DNA from: Providencia sp. R33
GTDB taxonomy: Bacteria; Pseudomonadota; Gammaproteobacteria; Enterobacterales; Enterobacteriaceae
Direction: 5' to 3'
DNA: 64,000 nt
Assembly: GCF_019343475.1 (NCBI RefSeq)
Contig: NZ_CP072453.1
Span: 1,984,001-2,048,000 of the forward strand
Shown: positions 1 through 10,300 of the stretch, piece by piece
Numbering within the stretch: the stretch's first letter is position 1
How the letters are laid out: the number at the start of each line of letters is the position of its first letter
The notes under the pieces: model-generated
The model's database searches: none
What the model was told of the DNA's origin: nothing
Seen by the model: only the letters and a program-made list of their open reading frames with translations
Position numbers and translations under genes: made by a program

Positions 1-331
1 GTTAGTGTCCAGCGAAGGCGCATTTAGCTATCTAACGAAGGATTATGGCTTTAAAGAGGTTTACTTATGGCCAATTAATGCGGAAGAGCAAGGTTCACCA
101 CAACAAGTTAAAAAAGTGATTGATACCGTACGTCAATATAACATCCCTGTTGTGTTCAGTGAGAGTACAATTTCAGATAAACCTGCTCGCCAAGTCAGCA
201 AAGAGACGGGAGCTAAATACGGCGGTATTCTGTACGTGGATTCACTTTCTACCGCAGACGGCCCTGTTCCGACTTATATCGACCTGTTAAAAACCACTGT
301 AGACACGATAGCCAAAGGATTTTCACAGTAA
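1..331 (+). CDS. sitA: SitA, metal ABC transporter substrate-binding protein (3' part)
   Basis: This is the C-terminal part of a cluster A-I periplasmic metal-binding protein; the reading frame is open to the left window edge, so signal peptide and N-lobe are missing. The fragment shows the second lobe of the ZnuA/PsaA/SitA fold. The Asp in the segment YVDSLS is probably the C-lobe metal ligand, by analogy with PsaA. The protein would capture Mn(II)/Fe(II) in the periplasm and deliver it to SitCD. The stop lies one base before the sitB start, so the four genes form one operon. Assignment to SitA rather than another metal binder rests mainly on the sitBCD genes that follow. Confidence 0.9.
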   Translation, partial: LVSSEGAFSYLTKDYGFKEVYLWPINAEEQGSPQQVKKVIDTVRQYNIPVVFSESTISDKPARQVSKETGAKYGGILYVDSLSTADGPVPTYIDLLKTTVDTIAKGFSQ

Positions 332-332
332 T

Positions 333-1223
333 ATGAATCACTCTAATCAGTTTGAGCACCCAAATTTGGTCGTTGACGATGCAACCGTAACTTACAACAA
401 CGGCCACACCGCAATTTATGATGCGAGTTTTAATATTACGGGTGGCTCCATTTGTGCACTCGTTGGTGTAAACGGTAGTGGTAAATCTACGCTATTTAAA
501 ACCATTATGGGGCTCGTCACCCCATCATCTGGTAGCGTCACATTAAATGCTCAACCTATTAAAGCTGCGTTAAAAGAAAACGTTATTGCCTATGTTCCGC
601 AAACAGAGGAAGTTGACTGGAATTTCCCTGTTTTAGTATCCGATGTGGTCATGATGGGGCGCTACGGTAAAATGGGTTTTTTCCGTATTCCTAAGCAAGA
701 AGATAAAGATGCGGTAAAAATGGCGCTTGCACGCGTCGACCTGACAGGCCTTGAAGAACGCCAAATCGGTGAGCTTTCAGGGGGTCAGAAAAAACGCGTT
801 TTTTTAGCTCGAGCGCTTGCCCAGCAAGGTAAAGTGTTACTTTTAGATGAACCGTTTACCGGGGTTGACGTAAAAACTGAGAATGCCATCATCGACCTGC
901 TTCGCAGCCTACGTGATGAAGGCCATCTCATTTTGGTTTCTACACATAACTTGGGTAGTGTTCCCGAGTTTTGTGACCAAGTCATTTTGATTAACCGCAC
1001 CGTATTAGCCAGTGGCCCAACGGAAACCACGTTCACCCAAAGAAATCTTCAGCAAGCCTTTGGTGGTGTTCTACGTCACATCAACCTGTCAGGGCAAGAA
1101 CTGCATGACGATGATGACCCGCGTTCGATTACCGTTATTACTGATGACGAAAGGGCTGCTGTTTTCTATGGTCATGATCACGATGCACCAGTGAGAAAAA
1201 ATCAGCCAAAGGGTGAAGAATGA
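333..1223 (+). CDS. sitB: SitB, manganese/iron ABC transporter ATPase
   Basis: This is the cytoplasmic ATPase of the Sit importer, 296 residues. Walker A is GVNGSGKST at residues 45-53, the signature is LSGGQKKR near 148, followed by Walker B LLLDEP and the H-loop STHN. It hydrolyses ATP to drive metal import through SitC/SitD. The stop overlaps the sitC start by four bases (ATGA), indicating translational coupling. The last about 40 residues form an Asp/His-rich tail (DDDD, GHDHD) beyond the usual ABC fold; it might bind metal, but that is inference. Confidence 0.95.
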   Translation: MNHSNQFEHPNLVVDDATVTYNNGHTAIYDASFNITGGSICALVGVNGSGKSTLFKTIMGLVTPSSGSVTLNAQPIKAALKENVIAYVPQTEEVDWNFPVLVSDVVMMGRYGKMGFFRIPKQEDKDAVKMALARVDLTGLEERQIGELSGGQKKRVFLARALAQQGKVLLLDEPFTGVDVKTENAIIDLLRSLRDEGHLILVSTHNLGSVPEFCDQVILINRTVLASGPTETTFTQRNLQQAFGGVLRHINLSGQELHDDDDPRSITVITDDERAAVFYGHDHDAPVRKNQPKGEE

Positions 1224-2101
1224 TTGATTTGTTATTAGAGCCCTTTAAATACGATTTTATGATAAAAGCCATTTGGGTGAGCGCCATTGTCGGTGCCGTC
1301 TGCGCGTTTTTATCGGCGTATTTAATGCTAAAAGGCTGGTCGTTGATGGGGGACGCCCTTTCCCACTCTGTTGTTCCCGGGGTGGCAGGGGCTTATGCAT
1401 TAGGTTTACCTTATGCAGCGGGTGCCTTTTTTACAGGGATCCTCGCTGCACTTTCCATGACATTGATAAAACATTTAACTCGCCTACGTGAAGATGCCGT
1501 TATCGGCTTTATCTTTTCGACTTTCTTCGCCGCGGGCTTATTAATTGTTTCATTGAACCCAACCTCAGTAAACGTGCAAAGCATTATCTTCGGTAATATT
1601 TTAGGTATTGCGGATGCGGATGTACTTCAGGTTGAAATTATTATCGGTATATCATTCATCGTTTTATTGTGCTTATGGAAAGACCTTTTAGCTGTCTTTT
1701 TTGATGAAAGCCACGCGCGTTCCATTGGTTTAAACCCACTACGCTTAAAAATCATTTTCTTTACATTATTAAGCGCCTGTACTGTTGCCGCACTGCAGAC
1801 CGTTGGTGCAATCTTGGTGATTGCCATGGTTGTCACTCCAGGTGCTACAGCCTACTTATTGACAGACCAGTTTAAACGCTTGTTAATCATCTCTGTAACC
1901 ATCGGTACGGTAACCAGTGCAGTTGGTGCGTATATTAGCTACTACCTTAATGGGGCTACGGGCGGACTGATTGTTACATTGCAGACCATTATTTTCTTAT
2001 TGGCTTTCTTCTTTGCACCAAAGCACGGTATTTTTGCCTCTCGTCGTAAGGCGAAGAAAGAAGTGGCTCAATTACACCAGCAAGGAGCCTCTCATGAGTG
2101 A
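1220..2101 (+). CDS. sitC: SitC, metal ABC transporter permease
   Basis: This is an ABC-3 family inner-membrane permease of 293 residues with about eight hydrophobic segments, and with SitD it forms the metal channel. The segment LKGWSLMGDALSHSV in the N-terminal third is typical of ZnuB/MntB/SitC permeases and is repeated in SitD with slight changes. It overlaps sitB at its start and sitD at its end, so the operon is tightly coupled. It ends in a basic cytoplasmic tail. Substrate (Mn and/or Fe) is inferred from the family. Confidence 0.94.
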   Translation: MIDLLLEPFKYDFMIKAIWVSAIVGAVCAFLSAYLMLKGWSLMGDALSHSVVPGVAGAYALGLPYAAGAFFTGILAALSMTLIKHLTRLREDAVIGFIFSTFFAAGLLIVSLNPTSVNVQSIIFGNILGIADADVLQVEIIIGISFIVLLCLWKDLLAVFFDESHARSIGLNPLRLKIIFFTLLSACTVAALQTVGAILVIAMVVTPGATAYLLTDQFKRLLIISVTIGTVTSAVGAYISYYLNGATGGLIVTLQTIIFLLAFFFAPKHGIFASRRKAKKEVAQLHQQGASHE

Positions 2102-2960
2102 TTTTATTGACTTATTGATGGCCCCCTTCGCCTTTCCGTTTATGCAAAAAGCGTTAATTACTGCCATCGTAACAGGCACAGTGTGCGCCATTTTATCTTG
2201 CTTTTTGGTGTTAAAAGGCTGGTCACTCATGGGGGATGCCATTTCCCATGCCGTTTTACCGGGGATCATTATTGCCTCATTGCTGGGAATTCCTTTGGCT
2301 ATCGGGGCATTTGCCTCAGGGTTATTCTGCGCTGTCGCAACGGGTTACCTCAAAGAAAATAGCCGAATAAAAGAAGATACCGTCATGGGGATTGTGTTTT
2401 CAGGGATGTTTGCCATCGGTTTAGTGATGTTTGCCAAAATCGATACAGAGCAGCACCTAACGCACATCCTATTTGGTGATATTTTGGGGATTACAGACAG
2501 TGAATTTAAACAGATTTTACTGTTTGCAGGGATTACTATTGCGATTATCTTGCTAAAACGTAAAGACTTTATGTTGTATTGCTTCGACCCAAACCAAGCA
2601 CGCGTGATTGGCTTACCCGTTAAGTTAATTCACTATGGGTTATTGTCACTGTTAGCCTTGACCATTGTGGCATCTCTGCAAGCCGTTGGGATCATCCTTG
2701 TCATTGCCATGCTGATTTCGCCGGGAATTATTGCGTTTGTTCTCTGTCGTAGCTTTGGCAAAATGCTGGTTGTTGCCATCATCGCTTCCGTAACATCTAG
2801 CGTGATTGGCACTATTCTTAGCTTCCATATTAATGCAACCACAGGGCCTACCATTGTTGTCACTCAAGCCGTTTATTTTGTGATTGCCTTAATCTATAGT
2901 AAGTTGGTGTTAGCTCGTAAACGGAGCCAAACAAATCCCCAGAGTATGCACACAGCTTAA
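2094..2960 (+). CDS. sitD: SitD, metal ABC transporter permease
   Basis: This is the second ABC-3 permease of the Sit system, 288 residues and paralogous to SitC (LKGWSLMGDAISHAV is shared). The frame is open further upstream, but the ATG at 2094 is chosen because it overlaps the sitC stop by eight bases and has an AGGAG-type ribosome site inside sitC (CAAGGAGCC). The membrane segments are conventional and nothing looks broken. A strong terminator follows the stop, closing the operon. Confidence 0.94.
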   Translation: MSDFIDLLMAPFAFPFMQKALITAIVTGTVCAILSCFLVLKGWSLMGDAISHAVLPGIIIASLLGIPLAIGAFASGLFCAVATGYLKENSRIKEDTVMGIVFSGMFAIGLVMFAKIDTEQHLTHILFGDILGITDSEFKQILLFAGITIAIILLKRKDFMLYCFDPNQARVIGLPVKLIHYGLLSLLALTIVASLQAVGIILVIAMLISPGIIAFVLCRSFGKMLVVAIIASVTSSVIGTILSFHINATTGPTIVVTQAVYFVIALIYSKLVLARKRSQTNPQSMHTA

Positions 2961-2981
2961 GCTGAAACCATACTTTCATAT

Positions 2982-3020
2982 AAAAAGGCTGAACTCACTT
3001 TTTGTTGGTTCAGCCTTTTT
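2982..3020. terminator. Bidirectional intrinsic terminator after sitD
   Basis: A 13-bp perfect inverted repeat (AAAAAGGCTGAAC and its complement) surrounds a 13-base loop. T runs occur on both strands. It separates sitABCD from the convergent operon that ends at 3046. Confidence 0.9.
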
Positions 3021-3045
3021 ATCAATTTCAAATTATTAATTATCG

Positions 3046-4398
3046 TTATTTACGTAATATGCGAGGTTGCTGATGCACAGCAGGATTTCTTTGCTGCCTC
3101 GCGTCTTCTTCCATATCATAAACTTTCATTTCACCGCTTCCAGCGGGCAATGCACGCTCAACCACCAGCTCGGCGTCTGATTGTGCCACAAACTCTTGCA
3201 GTTGCTGATGTTGACTACACCAAATGGCATCAACATCTTTATCTCGTTGAGTGTCTCTTTGTGAGGATAACGCCACCGTACGTGTTTGAAAACGGGCTTG
3301 TTTTCCACCCAGTTCTAAACCATACCCCGGCGTTGCTGGGTGCCTGACCACGACTTTGCCATCATCCATCCAAGCTTTAATATCCGTCTCTTGAACTTGA
3401 TACCCCAGCTTACCTAAACCATCTAGCACCACTCTTCTTTGCGCCTCTGCGACAAACGCTTGTTCTGCCAAATTAATTTGTGCTTCTAATTGTTCAGCCA
3501 GTGGCATCAGCACAGAAAATGAGCTTGAATGTACCGAAGCTAATGCGTCATCAATGATTGTTGTATTTTCGTCATCAGAAAAAATAGCAAGCTCAGCACA
3601 AAGCTGTTCGATTTTTTCAACTAATTCAGTATGCTGCTGACATTCTTTCAACTGTTTGGCCAAGATCAAGATGAGTGAGTCTGCGCGTAAATGGCGTTGT
3701 GAGCTTTCATTCATTGCTTGAATTTCAGCAAGCTGTTGCTGCGCGCTTAGCGCCTCACTCAAGCTTCCCACCAGTTTAAGCTTTTCAATCATCAATAAAA
3801 TTTGCTCACATTGCTTGGCAAATGGCGATAATGGCACACCGTGCTGCCAAAATTGAGGGATATCTTCAGATTGAGCTTTTAACTGTTCAAGTAATTGATT
3901 AGCAAAAGGTGAAAGTTGGTTTTGAACGTCATTTAGCGCAGAGAGTGCACGGAAAATTAATGAACTCGAGGCCTTTTCACTCAACACATCGCAACTTTCC
4001 AACTCTGTAATTAATTGTTTTTCGGCGGGGAGTTTTTCACGCACTAACGCCGCTAAAGATCCTAGATTATGTTGTCGGTGTGAGTTTGTTCTAGCCGCTA
4101 ATGCCTGTTGTTCAAGTTGTTGCTCACGAACAGTTTGAATTTCGTGTTTCAGTGTACCATTCAATTCACTTAATTGATTTTCTAATGTAGTTAACTGGCG
4201 TGCAGACAATGAGGCAGTATTACTCGCTGATAGTTGCTGAAATAATGTGAAAATTTGTTCAATACGTGGCTGGTGATACTGTGTTGTATTGGCCATTTTT
4301 TGCCATTGCTGGAACATTTTACGCGTCACTGCCAATTGCCGACGGCACTGGATTTCATTCATTTCCCTAACGCTGATACGATGAACTGATGAGCTCAT
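3046..4398 (-). CDS. Coiled-coil protein, last gene of the helicase operon
   Basis: I do not recognise this 450-residue protein. Residues 1-330 are rich in Gln, Glu, Leu and Ala with few Gly/Pro and read as long helices, probably coiled coil. The last about 110 residues are a separate small domain containing LGKLGYQV and RHPATPGYGLEL, which may be a beta-rich fold. No signal peptide or membrane segment is evident. Its ATG overlaps the stop of the giant helicase gene by four bases (ATGA), so the two are almost certainly co-translated and may form a complex. Length and coil content suggest a scaffold or partner subunit, which is inference only. Confidence 0.85.
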   Translation of the reverse strand: MSSSVHRISVREMNEIQCRRQLAVTRKMFQQWQKMANTTQYHQPRIEQIFTLFQQLSASNTASLSARQLTTLENQLSELNGTLKHEIQTVREQQLEQQALAARTNSHRQHNLGSLAALVREKLPAEKQLITELESCDVLSEKASSSLIFRALSALNDVQNQLSPFANQLLEQLKAQSEDIPQFWQHGVPLSPFAKQCEQILLMIEKLKLVGSLSEALSAQQQLAEIQAMNESSQRHLRADSLILILAKQLKECQQHTELVEKIEQLCAELAIFSDDENTTIIDDALASVHSSSFSVLMPLAEQLEAQINLAEQAFVAEAQRRVVLDGLGKLGYQVQETDIKAWMDDGKVVVRHPATPGYGLELGGKQARFQTRTVALSSQRDTQRDKDVDAIWCSQHQQLQEFVAQSDAELVVERALPAGSGEMKVYDMEEDARQQRNPAVHQQPRILRK

Positions 4399-7300
4399 AA
4401 TTCGCTTTCCTGATGTATCGCCCTATTCGTTGAGCCAGTTAAACTGATTGATGCATTAACAATCGCATCTTGTAGTTGCTGTTGTGCTGTCACTCTATCG
4501 TTATACCATTCAATAATAGAAACACGATAACGCTGCGGTATGACACGGCTTAAAATATTGCTTCGCCATAGTTCCCTTGACCTAGCCGTTTGCAACAGTG
4601 GATGAGATGGCATATCACACTCAATACCAATTAATAATTGCCCTGTTATCTCATCTTCAATAATACAATCAAAATGAAACACTTCTTTTTGCGTTGATAC
4701 TGTCACCTGCCAACCATTTTGCTGAATAAATTCAACCACTGAAGTGACAAAGGCACTTTGTTCTACATATGTATCTTGCACGGCCAGCTGTGTCTGGCAC
4801 ATGCGGTTAAGCAATTTTTGGTTTTCTTTTTGTCTCAATGGGTTGCAAGCATTTTTTGCATACGCCAAATAGCCTTGCAAATAATCTCTCGGGATCTCAG
4901 GCTTACGGTAGGTTGTCAGTAAATCAGAAATTTCCTCGATAGGCATCGATGACATAATAACCACTTGTTGTCGTGCGCGTGTAATCGCAACATTTAAACG
5001 TCGCTCTCCACCTGTTTGCCCCAATACACCGAAGTTACGCCTAAATGTCCCCTGCGCATTACGGCCAAATGTGGTGGAAAATAAAATTACATCACGCTCG
5101 TCTCCTTGCACATTTTCCACATTTTTGACAAAGAAGGACATATCCTCTTCATCACGAAAACGTTGATTTTCTTGTGTATAAGCGGTCAAGAATTGCTCGT
5201 CCTGCTCCGCCCTCAGACGAATATGTTGGTTAATCAACGAGGTCTGCTTTTGGTTAAAGGTGACCACTCCCACTGACGGACGCTGCTCAAAAGGGAGTTG
5301 CCACAAGGTTGCAAGGTGCTCAACAACCGCCGCCGCTTCCGCCTCATTACTTTGATTCACATATACACCATTAACCACAACCAGCTGTAATGGCTTAATT
5401 TTACTCACTAATTTGGCTGAAAATTGCGCTGGAATATTCAACCGATTTTCATAAAAAGCAAAATTTGAGAAATTGATCAGTTCCCGATATGCCGAACGAT
5501 AATGAATATCTAGGGTATGTACTGGCAATACCGTACGCGCCAAATTTAGCAAGTCAGGACAATCACTAATTTGCCGATAATCCCATTCTTCATTCGCATC
5601 GATTTGCTGTTCATCCACCTCATCATCATTGTCTTCTTCAACCAGTTTCCCTGTGAAGAATTTAGAAGGTGGCATTTGCTTTTCATCACCACTAACAATC
5701 GCTTGTTTCCCCCTAAACAAGGTAGACAATGCAAATTCAATGGGCATTTGCGACGCTTCATCATAAATCACACTATCAAACATTGCCGCTTGCAATGGCA
5801 GGACTTGGCTTGCTACATCAGGCGTCATCAGCCAAATCGGGCGTAATTGCATCAAACCAATTTCACGCCCTTCGTTAATAAATTCCCGTAAACGGCGCGC
5901 CCTTGGCCCTGCAAGGCGCGTAATTTCTTCCCATTCACGGCGGCTTCCCATTTGAGAAAAATCATAATTGCGTGTTAGCGCCGCACGGTTAAAGAATTGC
6001 AGTTCTTTTTGTGCCTGCTCAAGTTCGGTTAAATCCGCCATAAATTGCCGACTATTGGCTGAAAGTACAGGCAATTTAGCCTCAAATTGTTTTTTTACAA
6101 AATGATAGAAACCGTAGCTAACTGTCTGTATTAGTGCTGAAACCCAATCTTTTTGGTGATTGTTTTCATGAATATATTGCGTAATGACAGGGTGTAATAC
6201 TGCTAAGATTTGCCAATGTTGTGGCGTAAAATTGGCAGTTTCCTCTCTAAATAATTGATATTGGATCAAAGAGTTTCTTTTTTCAGCAATTTGGACTAAT
6301 TCATTCGTAAATGATTGTCCTACACTCATTGCATGTTGGAACCGTTCAATAGTTTGTGGTGAAAAAACAGGCGCAATTTGCTCTAATTGGTTCTCACTTT
6401 CTATTCTTGCTTTGAACTTTGTCACTGCAGATTGAATTTCATGGCACTGACGTTCAAATCCGACCTGTTGTTCCTCGATAATAGCAGGTAAAAAATGGGA
6501 AACTTCAGGGTATTGAGCCAATAACTGGCTCGAACTCTCCACCCATTTTAATTGTTCGATTAACTGAGGTAAGTCAGTTCGCCAATTAGGCTGAAGTTTC
6601 ATGCCAATCATTTGATAAATCGGCATAATTTCTTTTTCAAGTAAACGCCATTGTTGTTCTACACCAATCGTTTTATGCAATACAGCCAAGCTATCCTGAT
6701 TTAATCCACTTTCAGCCATAAATTGCTGTAGCTGATTATGGCGACCATAGTAAAACGGGTTGAAAAATCGTAACCAAGACCCTTGTATTGACTCCATTGT
6801 TGCGCGAGATAATTCAGCTAATTTGTTTGATTCAATTACCTTAAATAGCGGGAAAAGTAGTGAATCCGTATTTGCTTCATCAATCATTAATAAACGTTGA
6901 TAACGCTGTTCTAATTCTTCAATCACTGTTTTGCCCGTCGTGACCGAACCGTGTAAATTGATAAACAGCGTTAACCACTGGGATAAGCTTTGCCATTGTG
7001 CTGGTGTTTGTTGGCCAAAATGTGACTTTAACTGCACCAGAATGCGTTCATGGTTTGTCAGCTCAGTGAGTGTAATACCGTGATAAGCGGATTGGTAAGC
7101 CTGATCACGTTGCTTTTCCACATCAATAAATAATGTAATATGTTGATTAAATAACATATATTGATGGTCGTTCACAGAAAACTGCGCTAATGCCTTTAAT
7201 GGGCTATTTTCATAATCTAATTGCCACCATGTTTGGGCATGCTGTTTAATGTCATCTAGAAGTTGGGCTAATTTAGGTTGATTAAATTCAGTAAATACAT

Positions 7301-10300
7301 GAACTAACGCATCATCATTGATATTCAAGCGCTCTAAAACTTCAACCTGAATTAAGCGACTTAAAATATGCTTATAAGATAGCTGCCAATGGGTATCGAC
7401 ATTATTAAGGGCATGGTAATAAGCATCGAGTTTTTGCTCAAAAAGCTGTACTCGGCTAAATAAACGAGTGCGTTCTGCTTGCCAATCTTGCTCAAATAAC
7501 GTGTTATTTTCTTTATTCCACAGTTGCTCAATTTGTTCGCGCACCGCCAAAATAACCTCACGGCTTTTTTGATTCTGACTAATCATCAGCGCCCTATCAC
7601 CTAAACCATTAGCCACCAATCGCTTATATACCACTTCAAGTGCCGCGGGCTTTTGGCATACCACTAACACTGTCTGTTGATGGCCTAATGCATCGGCAAT
7701 AAGACTAACAATGGTTTGGCTTTTCCCTGTTCCCGGCGGGCCTTCAATTAATAACCCTGTTTGTTGCTGTGCCGCTTGAACAACACGTTCCTGAGAAGGA
7801 TCAGCAAGGGATAGCGCAAATGGGCTCAGGATATTTTCTGAGTTAACAACAGGCGCTGCTGAACCACCTGAATTGACTTTCAATAAAGTAGACAATGCTG
7901 TCTGAGCAATGGACATATTGGCTATTTGCTGTAAATCACCACTCATTGCCTGACCAATAAATGATGTATGGAATAGCACCGCCGAGCATGCAACCTGTGC
8001 ATAGTTTTCTTCTACAGGGTCAGTTAACGAAGGCAATGGAAGTAGTTGCGTACCTTGTATTGGCAACAGTGCAGACAAGCTTTCCATAATTTCATCAATG
8101 GTCAACCCTGCTTTTGATAACAAAGCGTCTAAAACACCCTGCCACTTACTTATTGCGGGGATCCCCACAAAGCTCGCTAATGCAGGGTTAAGGCGGACGA
8201 CACCACGCTCGTGATCAAAATTCAATTGAATAGAGCTTTGCTGAGCAATTGCCGATTGCATTGAAATTGGCCATAAAAATAACGGCGCAATACGGGGTTT
8301 AATTTGGTTTGGCTGGGTGTTCAATACCAAAAAAGGAAAGCCCAAATACATGCCATTAATACCCGTATCCCTTTGATATAATTGCGTATCTGCTTGCAGC
8401 ATTCTTAACCGTGAATTCACACCTTTGCGCTGTAGCAGCATATCGCTATCAATGGTCATCAACCCTTTTTTACGGTTAAGTAAGTGCTCCAATAACGCAC
8501 TTGCACTGCGAAACGTGCTATCACACTCCGTTAAATCAATGCGCCCTGTATTTGGCGTTAAACGCATGCGAACTAAATTGCCCCGCTGTGTCACCGCGGT
8601 TAGTTTTTGGTTAAAAAAGCGCAACACTTCGAGTACATATTTTTGCGATTCAGGAACTTGCCAGTGCTCTACTGGCACCGCCAGCAACACCAATGTTTTC
8701 TCAAGAGAAAGCCTGCGCATCAATAAATACTGGTCAACCCAGCTGTCTAAAACAGCCAACCCAACACGTTTGAAATCACTCACTCGCTCGCTAAGCTGTG
8801 AATACAGCACTTTACGGGATAGCGAAAGCTGCATTTTGGCAGCGTCATGATCAAAATTATCAATATCATTTTGTCTGGCTAGCTCAAACGCCTGCTCAAC
8901 CAATGTGTCTAATGAAATAAACTGGCCAATGTCCGCACTTAATAGCAGAATGTAATCAATCTCTTGCGGATTTTGCTTATCAAATAACCCTTGTAAACTT
9001 TCATTATGGGAGTCAGGAAATTGCGCATGTAAGAGCTCCCACCTTGCAGATAATTGATTGATTGACGTAATCAATAGATATAACCGAAGGCTTTCTTCAT
9101 TCAAGAGAATATTAAGTTGGCGGGCTCGCTCTCGCACCAAACATTGGCGATGATAAAGCTGCACTAGCCAATGCTGTGGGTCGATATCTTGAATGTATTG
9201 ATTAAGCGACTCGCTAATCAGTGCAAAGCCTAAACTGGGTTTCTCTAGCAGCCATGCTGGTGTGATGATCTCTCCACGGTAAATTAATGGCATGTTTTCA
9301 TTGAGAATTTTTAAAGCAAAAGTCAGTTTAATATCATCAAGATTTTCTTGCTGAAAGTCGCTATCAAGCAATGTTTGCAATTTCTCTAATTGATCTTGGC
9401 TGTTTTCAAACTGCGTTAACCACGAACTCACTTCACCTCGCAATAAAAGCGATAACGCATCATCCCAATGATTAGCTTGCGCCGCCGCCAATGCAAAGAC
9501 ATCGGATTGCTGGAATTGCTGCCCCGCAAATGCCAGTGTGTGGAAATGGCTTTGTCTATCGTTTTTTTGAATTTGTGGGGCTTGTTGGGGCTTCCCTTGT
9601 AACCATGCTGATACCTGTGGCCACTGCCAACGTAAGAAACGGTCTCTGCACAACAACCCGCGTAATAACAATTGGATGTTAGGGGATAAATCTTCTGGTA
9701 AATCAACACCATTTGTCATCACTTGGATAAGAAAAGCATTATCTTGGATATGGTCGAAGCACTGCCCTTGGGTCAGTTGTTCTAAGAGAATAATCCCGAG
9801 GCTCCACCAATCGGACGCTGCACTAACACCACCCGCGAGAGTTTCAGGCGCTGAATAACGTGAAATATCAAGCGGAGTGACAATATCGAGGTCAAACTCA
9901 GATAAACAGGCAGATCCGTATTCAATCACCACAATATCAAGAGGATGGCGCTTGCGAATAAGCAAATTAGCGGGGCTCAAATTACGGTGTCGCAACCCAT
10001 GCTCCGCAAATGCGGCAATTGCCTGCCCCATTTCTTCTACAAGTTTAGGAATTTCATCTGCCTGCCAAAATTCACCTTGCTGGATAAATTGGCTGAGTGA
10101 CCCGCCCTCAAGCATTTCAGTGACATGCCATGCGCGGTTTTCAAAGCGGCCATACTCATAAAGCTCAGGAACATGGTCTGTTGGAATGCGTTTGAGGACT
10201 TGGTAAACAGCGGGATCGGGCTCCTCTCCCTTTTGGTAGAGCGTCAATACGCCGTTTTTTTCTTCAGTACAATGCGTAACGAAGTAGCGTTCACGGGGGC

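Noticed and set aside
5571..5846. Plus-strand ORF of 91 codons inside the giant helicase gene
   Set aside because: It is antisense to the conserved helicase motifs region and has no ribosome site or recognisable domain.
8425..8850. Plus-strand ORF of 141 codons inside the giant helicase gene
   Set aside because: It is the complement of a well-formed coding sequence and its composition (Ser/Arg/Lys-rich) is typical of a shadow frame.
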